From Micropterus salmoides (taxonomy: Eukaryota; Chordata; Actinopteri; Centrarchiformes; Centrarchidae): a stretch of DNA of 64,000 bases. Below the pieces are notes generated by a model, which had not been told where the DNA came from, did no database searches, and saw only the letters and a program-made list of their open reading frames with translations. Each line of letters opens with the position of its first letter. Within the stretch, counting starts at the first letter, position 1. Location of the stretch: the NCBI RefSeq assembly GCF_014851395.1, contig NW_024040596.1, positions 7,380,155 to 7,444,154 on the forward strand, given 5' to 3'. Positions 49,101 through 60,940 of this stretch are shown here, in pieces. A program made the translations under genes and the position numbers.

Positions 49101-52100
49101 ATTCATAGCTGGCTAATTCAAAACACAACTTTTACATAAATCCAACTAATGCCCTCTAGTAGTCCATCTCTTTTTATTAGGTAGAAATAAAGAGATGGAA
49201 CCATTGAGTACATCCATCACTGATGTATGGAAATCAAAGCTTAACATAAATAATACTGCTGCCAAGAAAGGTCTTGCCACACCCAACATGTCAGAGCTCA
49301 ATTGTAAAGCCATAACACACGTGGCAAATACAATAGCACAAGACATCACTCACCCACTCAATTGGCACTTCACTGCACTGCCCTCTTGTACAGGTCCCTG
49401 AGGTTCAGAAAGGCTCCCTTTGGCAAAAGCCTGTTACCAACAGTCACAGCAGCCCTAAACAGGGTGACTCTCAGGGGGAAAACGTTTTCTTGTTTTTACC
49501 TGTCACTGCTGCTGTATTGTATGCGATGTACAGTATTTCTGTAACTGGTGTGTGATGATTGTGTGTATTTATGCACATAAGTGTCAACAACAACTATCAC
49601 TCACAGCATAGGCTCATTAAACAATTTGAGGTTACCCTACGGTTGTCTGGTTCACCTTTTGTCATTTTAATCACACTCTGAAATGCATAATGTATAGATA
49701 TTTCTGACAGCAGTCAAGTGAACCCTGTTGTATATCCAGTTACCTTCAAAATTAAAAGCGTGTCTAATTAATATGGGAATAAACCAGATACAGTTGACTG
49801 AATTACTGGTTTAAAGGAGGAAGGGCAAAATTATCTGATATATTTTAATTTATTTAAAATGAGTTGGTTTATTTAAGAGGAGGGCAATGAAATGTATAGT
49901 ATAAAAAATATATAGCGAACATGATTTAAAGATATGGGGAGAGGAAAGTATAAAGAAGAGCTGTATACATGTATACAGCTCAAAGGCACTCTGGAATGAG
50001 GTTCTCACCTGCAAATTCCCCGTGGATGTCGAAAGGAAAATAGACCAAGCATCAGTGTTATGGAGCGTGACAGGAGACTTGTGGTCTTAAAATTATTTAT
50101 AGTGTTGATTTAGATGGACTGAAGCAGCCTGAGGTAAGAATCTCACAAGAATCTCACAAACATGAATTAGAAAGACTGTCATGTTGGCTGTGCAACTGTC
50201 AATGGCAATGACAATGCTTAATAATACTAAATAATTGAAATGAAAGCTTTTTATCTGCCTGTCTATTGCTTGCTGAGGATGTACAACAGTAGTTTAGTAG
50301 TAGTATTTTTTTTATACTACTATAATATTTCATGTTTTAATATTAAAATAGTCCCAATTATGTAATGAGCACCATGAATGAGAATTCATGATAGAAGTTT
50401 TACAATCCTCCCCAAAGTCTTTGATCGATTTTTCTTACACTACACTACAGTCTGAACAGAGGGAAAAAAAAACTTGGGAAGTTTCAGAGAGCTAGTGAAC
50501 CTATAAATGTTAAGCAGTAGGAGCATCTTTGGTCTCTGATGGCACCCGTAGATCCCTACCAAGCCTCCCTCTCAAAATCAATAACATGTCTGTCAGATTC
50601 AGCATGATCGACGACTTCACACACTGAATGTGTGCCCAGTCTGCTAGAGTGTTCAATGCAAGCTGTAGGGTATATATCCTGCGTGTGATGTGTCGCTTCA
50701 AGATTTTAGGAGCTGTGCAATGGCACGAATAATGAATGTTCTTCATTCTTTAGGCTTTTTAGTAATGACCGGCTGGCTAAGAATAATCACCCAAATGCTA
50801 ATTTTTTACCTCCCCTACCGATGTGCTGCCGGGTGCCTCCAGGGACCCAACAGCTTGATGGAATCGTAGTCTTTTGTCGTGCAGAGTTGAAAGGTTTGAC
50901 TTTATATAATTTTGAACCTGACTTTCTACCTTCCAGCTGTTGGCCATATAAGGAGAGAAACACAGCAGCAGTTCATGTAATTATACTTCTTGACTGCGGT
51001 ACCTTATGAGCAATCCAGAAAGTCATGATATAATTGACATTTTCTTCTGAGCTCACACTGAAATAGAAAAAACAGTGCTGGAGAACGAACTGGTTTTCTG
51101 CACAAGTATAACATACATGCTCAAGAAAATGTTTATAGTAGAATGTGTGGTAACAGTACAGCACAAGTGCAGGACAAGGAGTGATGTCATGGACAACAAC
51201 AGATAACAAAAGTAGCCTACTACAATGGTGAAAGCAGAAATGAACCCCGAAGGTGCAGTAAAATTATTACATAGAAACTATGTTTATAGACAGCAAATAT
51301 GTTTCTAAAGAGCAACTTAATGCCATTTGAACCATGCTTTTTGTGGAAGCACAAGTTTTTATCACATCAGGCAGCAGGTTGTATCAGATCAAATCAAATG
51401 TTCACTAAGAATATAATTCCATTAAATTACTGTGGTGGTGCTGAGGGCCATAACACAAAATTGATAACACATTAACAAAACAGGAAACCCAACACGGAAA
51501 AGGTAGGGCCAAAAATTCTTGTTCTTGATTTGACAGAACCTGGGTCAATTCAAAGTTCTTAGAAAATCAAGTATTGGTCAGTGATGCTAAACAGAAGGTC
51601 AGCATCATTTCCTGTTTCCTGTTACTTACGTAGTAACTTCTCTGCGGATGCTTTCAACAAGGTGTCCCTTTGAAACCTGGAAAACAAGCTTGAAAGAAGT
51701 AGGACTGGTGGTCATTCACCATTGCCCTTGGGCTACAGCCCGAGTATATCACTGCATCAGGCTGCTACAGTACATGTGATTCATTCAGTTAAAGTAAGAA
51801 ATCAGCTGTGGCTTTAGCTATGGTGCACAGTTTTGCACGACCTGTAAACCTTGAGACAAAGCAGCCAGACACCAAAATAAATCTTGCAATTCATTGTCAG
51901 TGTTGGAGTTTTCTTCTTACTAGAGAGATAAGGCACTGTGCTCACTATCTGAAATATCTTTGTCACAGACTACTGATCTTTTCTTTTGATATCCCACAGT
52001 ATTTCGATATCCATGGAGACTGGAACAATTTGTGTTTGCCATGTAGCTTTTGCAAAAATTCAATGAAGATAATTTCTCTCAAATTTCACCCCTCATCTGT

Positions 52101-53464
52101 TGCTGAGTTTCTGCTATTTCTCTACAGCTCTCTCCGCTGTCGGTTTTCATTCACAAATCTGAAATCGCCGTAATTTCCAATTTCCCACGCTGTCATCTAA
52201 ACATTCAGCAAGTCTCCTGTGTTCAGAGATCCAATCATCTGGTGGATATCGATCTTTAATAGCTGTATGGCATTTTGTCTTTGAGATTGAGCGTTGCCCA
52301 AACCACCAATTTTCCTATATGATCTTTACTGTATGTGCCCAGCTGGGAGAACCCTGTTCTTTTAAATCTCTCATGACCTACATCAGTCTCTAGACTCCCA
52401 AGGTGGGTCCTGTCCTTATCGTGCCTGAGCCTGTGAAATTCACAATAAATATTCAGCTTGATCTCTCTAAATTAAATACAGTAACTGGTGTCAAAGCTTA
52501 CCACCACATAATGGTGCCAAAGCACTGTGGTTCACGTAAGTGCATGCTGGAGCTTTTCCAGGCTGATTAGCTTGGACTGCTAATGTAATTGCAAATGAAA
52601 AGCAACGTGTAGTGCCTTCTCAACTAATTAAAATTTACTGATCAGTAAACATCATGCTTGATTGTATCCTGTATTCCACCTCAAGTATATATCTTTCAAT
52701 AATTGTGGATCATACATGTCATCATCCTGCAAACCCTATTGGTTAATTCAGTTACTTATACCGTATAAATTTAACGTTACCAGCTCTAGTATGTAAAATA
52801 AATGTAAGTAGAAAATGAATGGATATTCAGCAGTGAGCAGACAATCTACCCTACAGAGTTCAATTTAGAGAAATTCTCAGTTTTCAAAGCCTGCTGGTGT
52901 ATTTGAATAGAGTTCTCTGTTAAATACAATTTCCTCAGTGTCATTATAAGTGGAAGTCAAAATTACTTCTGAGAACCATTTATTTCATTTTGTTCTGCAT
53001 ATTACTGTACTGGGTACAACATGCAAGCTTACTAAATATAGATGAAACTGAAAAGCAAATAAACGTACACCTTGAGAATTTTTGTCCTGTGCTAAACTTA
53101 TTATAATATCCACACTATACTTGATGGGTAATTTGAATTATTTCAGCCCACAGTCTGCAATTTTCTAAAGGTTACTGGCAGAGCAGATGCATTTGTGTGC
53201 AGAATTGTGACAAATTTGGCATCATTTTAAAGGTTAGAAAATATATTAGTAAGGCATTAACTCCTGGACCCCTAGAAATAAAAGCTTCTCCTCAGAGTGC
53301 CTTCTCTACTACTGCAGGGAGTAGTTTGGTAACAATTTAGATTATGGCCTGTTACGTACAGTGTAATTCTCTTCAGTAGTATGCATTGATACATACATGT
53401 AGATACAAGGTGAACAAAATACCTACATTATACATTATTTTTAAGATCCTAGATTGTTCTTCTT

Positions 53465-53690
53465 CTTTTGTCTGCTCCTTGGGGTTGCCACAGCAACTCA
53501 TCTGTTTCCATCTCGCTGGTAAACCATCCCGACATGGACATGGAGATCTGATGATTCACATATTTGATTTGGCATTGGCTTTTTACGCCAGATGCCCTTC
53601 CTGATGCAACCCTCCCCAATTATCTGGGCTTGGGACCGGCAATTAGCAATCCACTGGCTCGTGCATCCCCAGTAGCTGGGGAGCGGCAGT
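53465..53690. repeat. Dispersed teleost repeat
   Basis: GGGGTTGCCACAGCAACTCA, TTTTTACGCCAGATGCCCTT, CCTGATGCAACCCTCCCC and GGGCTTGGGACCGGCAATTA occur in this order. This is a signature of an abundant teleost interspersed repeat, thought to be LINE or SINE derived. The family is not certain. Confidence 0.55.
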
Positions 53691-54560
53691 TTTTATCTTA
53701 ACCATTAAAGCAAAATAAAGAGCATGCATACGTACTCTTACCAGTTAGGTGTGGTAAAACGTAGATAGTCTAGCAGTTGGCACATTGTTGGAGCTGCACT
53801 GAACAGAAGGCTTTTATTGCTTCCGTACATGCTAGGAGATATTATGAAGTGACAGTAATGTGCAATAAATTGATACTTAATTTGTGAAATGAAATGCAAT
53901 TGGTGGCTGTGAGAGCATATTGATTTATACTTCATGGTAACTGCTTGCTGACAAATTGTAATGGTAGCAATGACAAATTGTCTCACTTGACTACACTCGG
54001 GCTTTATCTATGTGAAGTGCACGAGTCCTGTTAAGTGCTACTTTTTGAACCAACTTCCTATTAACGGAATGCTGACATCAGCAAAAAGTCGTGCAAGTAC
54101 CATTTCAAGGAGGACTGGAGGAACTGTGAGACTGTGTGATTAGTCAAGAATAAGAGCCTGAAGTTTAATTAAAGTCATCAGGCAATTAGGAGCCAGCACG
54201 ATAGTGCTTTACAATGCATTTCTGTCTTGTCCATTACCCAGGCTTAATCAAAGAAGTCCCTCCACTGATGTTATGAGCTATAAACGCTATGTGGGTCAGT
54301 CACATGAAGACAGCATTTGTCAATTACACCATTTATTTGTAATGCTTATAGGTTTTTTTTAGAAAGTGTATGCATCATCTAAATAAGTAAGCTGTAAGTA
54401 ATTAGGTACGGATGTATAGATTTACTTGAGATTTACTTAATGAAATAGGTCACATTAGGCCTATTATGCAACACATTTTTATTGGGAGATCATTATTGAA
54501 ATAATTGTTGTACCAACATGATGTTGGGATTGGCTGTAGTGCTTATGTTGGTTCAACACA
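53691..54560. other. Intergenic DNA, nothing recognised
   Basis: AT-rich DNA with only chance open frames. Confidence 0.6.
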
Positions 54561-54955
54561 TTCTCATCTCAATGCCTCATAACTGACGCTTTCAGACAGC
54601 GTGACAAAGCTTAAGGATTTTACGCTGAAGGTACCCTTTAGCGTCCGTATGAAACGCCCCCATTTGCTACGCCCCCGTTTGCAACACAAGGGAGGCTAAC
54701 CCTACCCGTTAGCAGCTGTAGTGTTAGCCGGTCGACACGCATAAAGTCAGTGACTTAGGTAAAAGTACTAACATTTCTGGTGGTTGTGGTAAGGGTAGGG
54801 GCCTCGGGGGGCTGTCAACACCTTTATCATGAACGTAGCTAGCGCTAGCTAACTAGCACTTCCGGAAGCGTCTCAGAGATGCACCCGGTGCGTCAAATAA
54901 ATACACTTTGTCGCTCTTTCTCAAATCGTCGGTATATGACGCCTGAGATGAGAAC
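54561..54955. mobile_element. MITE-like element with short inverted ends
   Basis: It begins TTCTCATCTCAATGCCTCAT and ends ACGCCTGAGATGAGAA. The outer 11 bp TTCTCATCTCA are exact inverted copies, with weaker pairing further in (TGCCTCATA versus GGCGTCATA). The core is CpG-rich compared with flanks (GCTAGCGCTAGCTAAC, CACTTCCGGAAGCG). No coding frame. A related right end, GACACCTGAGATGAGAT, occurs at 60920-60936. Confidence 0.55.
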
Positions 54956-56369
54956 GGGCTCGTTGGTTTGATCTCCTGCAACAGAAAATATTGTTCTTCA
55001 CCTTGTTTTCCCTGTAAGTGCCTCCTAAACGTTTAAATTATGGTACATTTATTTATGTTGATCAACATGTATCCATGGTGGATTGTAGGGGTGTGAAGGA
55101 TGAGGAACAACGGTGGGGAGGTGCAGACAGAATATCCACATTGATCTGCAATTGCCTGTGTGCCAGACAGACATGCAGTAATGGAGTGTGAAAGTGGGGG
55201 AGATGAAAAGTAACCGATGAGAAAAAATGAATCTGACCAAGTACACAGCCGCCATGAGATCTGGGATTCATTGTAATTATTCAATAGTGTCAATATTTAT
55301 TACTGTAGCTCCATTAGCAACAACTGTGGCTCATTAATATGTGTACAGCGGCTGCGGATGACCTTCCCAATCACTGCTGTTTCTGTTCCAGTTACATCAG
55401 ATTTAAAAGGACAGGAAACTAGGAGGAAAAACTCTCTGTGCTAACAGGCATATGCAATTAATCCTTTAGCAATTGATGAGGTCCTGACATGAAATTGTAA
55501 CACTGTAACTGAAAAACAACATGTATAAGATTGCACTGGAGTATTGGGTGTTTTCCCTTGCAGATTTTTTAGTCAGTCAAGGTAGTTACAAATAGGCAGA
55601 ACAATAAACACAGGAGATGGAAAACAAGGCATTATATAAAAACAGTGCTCTTGAATCAGCCCTCACATTGAAATTTGCAATATATTATCAGAATTCAATT
55701 AATTAACTTTTATATATAAACAAACAACTGATTTGCTTTCTAAGCACTTGTGTCTCGTCTTCTGGTTGGGTCCTGGATGATTATTTATTTATTCTTTACC
55801 AATGACTGGGTGATTTGTATTAAAATGTATAGCTGTGGGATAATTTTAGTCGCCTGTATATTTATGGGTTGATATTAATATTCTGTACATACAGCTAGGC
55901 TCTGATTTGTGCAGACCACATATCTAGCCTGGAGAGTGTGTGTTGTAAAATCATGACAAAACAATATTGCAGTATTCACATTTTTTGGCAGTAGCCTAGC
56001 ATTTTTTAAAGCTGTCAATGACTGTAAAGGCTGATCACATGCAATGTAGAAAAGTCCACAAAAACATAAACGTAATTTTGGGCTAATGCCACACACAAAA
56101 TAACACTGCACAGAAAATTTTGTCAATTAATGCAGTGGTATGTTAGCTGTGAAGAGTTTTGGATTATATGTATTAACATTATGCTGGTTGTGCTTTCATG
56201 TATTATCAATGATGTCTTTGCTTTAGCTTGTTGACTGTCAGTAAGCTAACTTTGAGGCTGCTGTTGCTGCTGGCTATTTGCTCGTTTTTTTTATGCTGTT
56301 CTTGTTGCTGGCATCGCTTGACATTCAATTTATTATAGCATAAATTGTTAAAGTTTTATAAATAATAAA
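54956..56369. other. Intergenic DNA, nothing recognised
   Basis: AT-rich DNA with chance open frames only. Confidence 0.6.
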
Positions 56370-57660
56370 GGAGTGGTTCTGCAGGTGGTGACCACAGACC
56401 ACTTCTCAGTTCCTTTGCTTCCTGGCTGATGTTTTGGTCACTTTTGAATGCTGGCGGTGCTTTCACTCTAGTGGTAGCATGAGACGGAGTCTACAACCCA
56501 CACAAGTGGCTCAGTTAGTGCAGCTCATCCAGCATGGAGGCGCTACCAGGAGACAGGCCAGTACATCAGGAGACGTGGAGGAGGCCATAGGAGGGCAACA
56601 ACCCAGCAGCAGGACCACTACCTCCGCCTTTGTGCAAGGAGGAGCAGGAGGAGCACTGCCAGAGCCCTGCAAAATGACCTCCAGCAGGCCACAAATGTGC
56701 ATGTGTCTGCTCAAACGGTCAGAAACAGACTCCATGAGGGTGGTATGAGGGCCCGACGTCCACAGGTGGGGGTTGTGCTTACAGCCCAACACCGTGCAGG
56801 ACGTTTGGCATTTGCCAGAGAACACCAAGATTGGCAAATTCGCCACTGGCGCCCTGTGTTCTTCACAAATGAAAGCAGGTTCACACTGAGCACATGTGAC
56901 AGACGTGACAGAGTCTGAAGACGCCGTGGAGAACGTTCTGCTACCTGCAACATCCTCCAGCATGACCGGTTTGGCGGTGGGTCAGTAATGGTGTGGGGTG
57001 GCATTTCTTTGGGGGGCCGTACAGCCCTCCATGTGCTCGCCAGAGGTAGCCTGACTGCCATTAGGTACCGAGATGAAATCCTCAGACCCTTGTGCGACCA
57101 TATGCTGGTGCGGTTGGCCCTGGGTTCCTCCTAATGCAAGACAATGCTAGACCTCATGTGGCTGGAGTGTGTCAGCAGTTCCTGCAAGTGGAAGGCATTG
57201 ATGCTATGGACCGGCCCGTCCGTTCCCCAGACCTGAATCTAATTGAGCACATCTGGGACATCATGTCTCGCTCCATCCACCAACGCCACGTTGCACCACA
57301 GACTGTCCAGGAGGGGATCCCTCAGGAGACCATCCGCCACCTCATCAGGAGCATGCCCAGGCGTTGTAGGGAGGTCATACAGGCACGTGTAGGCCACACA
57401 CACTACTGAGCCTCATTTTGACTTGTTTTAAGGACATTACATCAAAGTTGGATCGGCCTGTAGTGTGGTTTTCCACTTTGATTTTGAGTGTGACTCCAAA
57501 TCCAGACCGCCATGGGTTGATAAATTTGATCCCCATTGATAATTTTTGTGTGATTTTGTTGTCAGCACATTCAACTATGTTAAAGTAAAGAGTATTTAAT
57601 GAGATTATTTTATTCATTCAGATCTAGGATGTGTTATTTTAGTGTTCCCTTTATTTGCAG
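56370..57660 (+). mobile_element. Tc1-like DNA transposon, degraded copy
   Basis: The element surrounds the transposase pseudogene. Its 5' part contains GGTGACCACAGACCACTTCT. Its 3' part ends GTGTTATTTTAGTGTTCCCT then TTATTTG, the inner part of the terminal repeat of a widespread teleost Tc1 family. The left terminal repeat is only vaguely preserved (ATAATAAAGGAG near 56360), so the left border is approximate. Confidence 0.7.
56479..57409 (+). pseudogene. Tc1-family transposase, inactivated
   Basis: The intact relative is a DDE transposase that cuts and pastes Tc1 elements at TA sites. Recognisable blocks are, in order: a start MRRSLQPTQVAQLVQLIQ at 56479; VSAQTVRNRLHEGGMRARRP at about 56700; HWRPVFFTNESRFTLSTCDR at about 56845; GGGSVMVWGGISLGGRTALH at about 56973; FLLMQDNARPHVAG at about 57125; and RSPDLNLIEHIWDIMSRS at about 57220, ending HTHY and stop. 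Breaks: a frame change after QLIQHGG that removes most of the helix-turn-helix region; the first catalytic Asp replaced by Asn at 56868-56870; a TGA at 56917-56919 where the family has Trp; a one-base shift near 57090; and a short in-frame loss after APQTVQEG. The second Asp (QDN) and the Glu (IEH) remain. This copy cannot be active. Confidence 0.85.
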
Positions 57661-57675
57661 GAGTAATTATTATTA

Positions 57676-57925
57676 TTATTATGATATACATCTCGGAGAT
57701 GCATACATGTAAACAGTGCAAAGGATGCTGGAATGAAGTATTATGTGCAGGTGTTATGTACTTGAGGTAGGTGAATTTCGTATACAGCATATACAATATA
57801 AAAAAATATAACAATATGAACATAGAGAACGAGAGAATGATGAATACTGGTGGTAGTCTGTAAACAGGTGGCTGACAAGAGGCAGAATTACTGGGTTATT
57901 GCACAGGAATTGTTCCTGACACCAT
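57676..57925 (-). repeat. L2/CR1-like LINE 3' tail, reversed
   Basis: GTGCAAAGGATGCTGGAAT, GTGCAGGTGTTATGTACTTG, AAACAGGTGGCTGA and TTGCACAGGAATTGTTCCTG match the right part of the copy at 18360-18560. It starts within about 15 bp of the Tc1 end, suggesting that one element inserted beside or into the other. A short (ATT)n run lies at the junction. Confidence 0.6.
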
Positions 57926-58504
57926 AAGTCAGCCTTATAAACTACTGTAGTTTAATACACCCCCCAGACTCTCAAACCAGTGTAAAGTTATAGCCTAACT
58001 AAATAAAATGTTAGATGATCACCAATAAACCTGTAGCCTGTTTGCAACCACCGTTAATAATTAACGCTGACGGCAGCCAGCGGGATGTAAGTGTTTACGT
58101 TAATTGACCACCAAAAATTTGGCAGCTAACAAACGCACATTCATATTTTCACAGTGTGGAGTTAACCTCTCGTAGGTCGTAGCTAAAGCAAGAAGCAAGC
58201 TAACGTTAGATGGCCAATGCTGAGCTAAACATTACTAACCTAGTTTGCGTTCAGCGCTTCTTTGTTTGGGCCTTGTTGTATGAAGTGTTAAAGCCAAAGT
58301 TTATGATGAATGGCATAGCAGCTGCCAATTTTTGTTGTCCTCTCTCACGTGTGGCCCGCGCGCAGCAGATATGTGGTGTTACGTAGGTAGGTTATAGGTA
58401 ACGCAGGGAGGGGAATAACAGCAAGCTCATCAAGCTCATGTGTGCGACTTAAGTCAGACTCGAGTCCGAGTCTCAAACTCGAGTCATCATCTTTGAATAA
58501 GTGA
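57926..58504. other. Intergenic DNA, possible old hAT-like repeat
   Basis: CpG-richer than its flanks in places (GTGGCCCGCGCGCAGCAG near 58352). It ends with ACTCGAGTCCGAGTC, a motif common at the ends of dispersed teleost repeats. No gene recognised. Confidence 0.3.
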
Positions 58505-58992
58505 ACAAAAGAAAAAATTTAATCAAATCAATATTTTGTGTGACCACCCTTTGCCTCCAAAAGGGCATTAATTGTTCTAATTAATTAATAAACAAAGTCA
58601 GGGATTTTGTAGGCATATCGTCAGGTGCATGATTAAACAATTATACCAACCAGATGCTATGATCACCAATTCAATGTGTAGGTTGAAACACAATCATTAA
58701 CTGAAACAGAAAAAGATGTATAGGAGGAAAACGTTTGGTTTAGGAACAGCCAAACTCATCTAACAAGGTGACATTACTGAAGACAGTTTACTGTCAAAAG
58801 TCACACTAGACTGAGCACAGCAAGACACAATGTAGTTATACTGCAGGACACAAGGTAGTTATATTGCAGGCAGACAGAGGTTTCCAGATGTGCTGTCCAA
58901 GGTTATTTGAAGAATCGCAAAGAAATGGGCAACGTTGAGGACCGTAGACGCAGTGGTCAGCCAAAGAACCTTACTGCAGCTTTCAGTACTGT
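58505..58992 (+). pseudogene. Tc1-like element 5' fragment
   Basis: TCAAATCAATATTTTGTGTG, GACCACCCTTTGCCT and CAGGGATTTTGTAGGCATAT match the left end and leader of another common teleost Tc1 family. A broken amino-terminal transposase region follows, reading SRCAVQGYL, EMGNVEDRRRSGQPKNLTA, and stops at about 58985. A near-repeat of CAATGTAGTTATACTGCAGG, 22-24 bp long, lies at 58829-58872. The DDE domain and right end are missing. Confidence 0.65.
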
Positions 58993-60780
58993 TGAAAACA
59001 GACGCCCCCGGAACCGGGGGCAGCTGCGCTGTGGACGAAATTACTGATTGAAAAATTTTTTTTTCGCCGTTTTAAGTCCAAAACCCGCCGATGTTGTTCC
59101 GAGTCTCAGCAGGCGTCATCTTTATTATTGTGCAATACTTGTGAGCTACCTGCCTGCTCTCGATATTTCTGCAGAGGAAACGTGCCGCTTGAGAACACAC
59201 GGTGTTTTTCGCCATTTTGTGGCCGGCCCGTTAGATACATAGACACATACAGGGTACCAAATGAAAGGTCTGCTCAAGCCGGATCAATTGAGGCCCCCAT
59301 CACTTTGGATGTTCTGTTCTCAATCTACATGCCTTTAAAGGATTGGTTTTGGTGACAGGAATGTTGATGAATACTCACTGTCTTTACCAATATTGCAATG
59401 TTTTGTCATTTGGAACTCGGTTGTATGGACAGAAAAAGTGTTTTAAAGATATCTCCCAATAAAACATTTTAACAGTAAATATTGCCAACATATGGACATT
59501 CGCCTGGTATATTTTGAAAATGTTGTATGATAACTGTTGTATTTTAGTTTATTTTCATCAGAGTTACAGTTACAATTGCATTCTAGGTGTATTAGAAGAT
59601 ATTCAGTTGCATTATAAGCTTCCTTATAATGGTTTTGATGGTTTATTGCATTAAAATATAGCTTTTTTTTTACCAAGCGAGGATGAAAATATCAGATTTT
59701 TTCTTTATTGCATCTCCATGTAGTCTGTAATAGTAAAATAAATATATTAATATACAATGGATTTATATTCCTTAGCTTCTGACTTTTCAGAGACCAGAAT
59801 TGGTTGAGGAGTTATTCCTGATTCATTTTGGGTATGTTATTTTAGGCGTTTTTTCTGGAAAAAGGTGCCTGTGCCCAACAGGTTTAAGTGCAGTAAGTGA
59901 GCAAGTGCTTGAATTGGACCATAAATGGACAAAAAATTTAGGACTTGTCAAGAGAAATCTAAGCACTTTTCCAGCAGCTACAATGGATTACATATTGTCT
60001 TGTCTATCATTGTACCTCAAATTGCTGCACATGTTTGTAAAATGTCTCTCAAAACTTTTTATTCAACTATTAGATTATTTTTCATTGGTTTTCTCTGGCT
60101 TTTCTGTTCTTTATAGCATAATGAAATCCAACAGCTGAAATTATGCTCTTGTTAATTAGGCTAGCTCACAGGCAGGTTGGAGGACTTTGCTTGCTCACAC
60201 AACCATGGTTGCATTCACAAGCTGTGACAGTGTCAAACTGTTACACGGGGGGTTAATCAGGCCTGTGCAGATGATGTGCTGTGATGGGGGTTTATGATTG
60301 ATGAGACTCATCACGTATGTCCTTCATGTTACGACACTTAAGTGAGAGCAAAGAAACCATGTGTGGAGCTAATCCACTCATGTCTTCTGTGTCAGAAAGT
60401 TCACCACCAAAACCCTGGCCCATTTAAATGGTAATGACCTGGAGATAAGCAGTGCAAGCAATTGGGGTTGCAGGTGAAGGATTGGATGCACCATATTGGA
60501 TGAGCCATATATCCACTGGGATCACCTTGTTACTTATGTTATGTACTCATTTTTTTTTGTCTGATACCCATTTCACTATTGTGGCTGATTTTGTACAACA
60601 ACCAAAAAGGTAGTCACAAATGAAATAGCTTTAGTGGTTGGCGCTGTTGCGCAAGCTAGGATGAAGAGGTGCTTCTTGGAAGCTCCCATAAGGTCAACTT
60701 TACCACTAAATATAAATCTGTCATCACAACAGCAAGAGTTTGATTCTGAAGCTATCAAGTAACAAACAAGTTGTAACTCC
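58993..60780. other. Intergenic DNA with CpG-rich patch, no gene recognised
   Basis: Just after the Tc1 fragment lies CCCCCGGAACCGGGGG, a perfect palindrome, then a moderately CpG-rich patch to about 59300 with two overlapping chance open frames. The rest is AT-rich. A 112-codon plus-strand frame at 59800-60138 is not recognised. Confidence 0.4.
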
Positions 60781-60940
60781 AAAGATGCTTTTCCAGGTAC
60801 CCACGGCCGATGTGCTACCAGGTAGGGTTAGCCTCCTTTGTGTTGCAACGCTATAGCAAACTGCAGCATATCATACACACGAAATTGTCGTTTTGCGGTT
60901 TTGTCAAAGCATGTATATGTGACACCTGAGATGAGATCGG
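60781..60940. repeat. Possible relative of the 54.56 kb MITE
   Basis: It contains CCACGGCCGATGTGCTACCA, AGGGTTAGCCTCCTTTGTGT and the end ATGTGACACCTGAGATGAGA. The last resembles the right end of the element at 54561-54955 and AGGGTTAGCCTCC is the reverse complement of its GGAGGCTAACCCT. Part of the element appears rearranged. Confidence 0.45.

Larger units (their letters stand above)
45785..53464. other. Intergenic DNA with no gene recognised; one long microsatellite
   Basis: About 7.7 kb of AT-rich DNA with no recognised conserved exon. The open frames are short and lack splice context. The only clear structures are the (TG)n run at 47658 and a short AAG run near 49084. Confidence 0.55.

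Noticed and set aside
56511..56963. 150-codon minus-strand open frame
   Set aside because: Shadow of the Tc1 transposase pseudogene on the plus strand.
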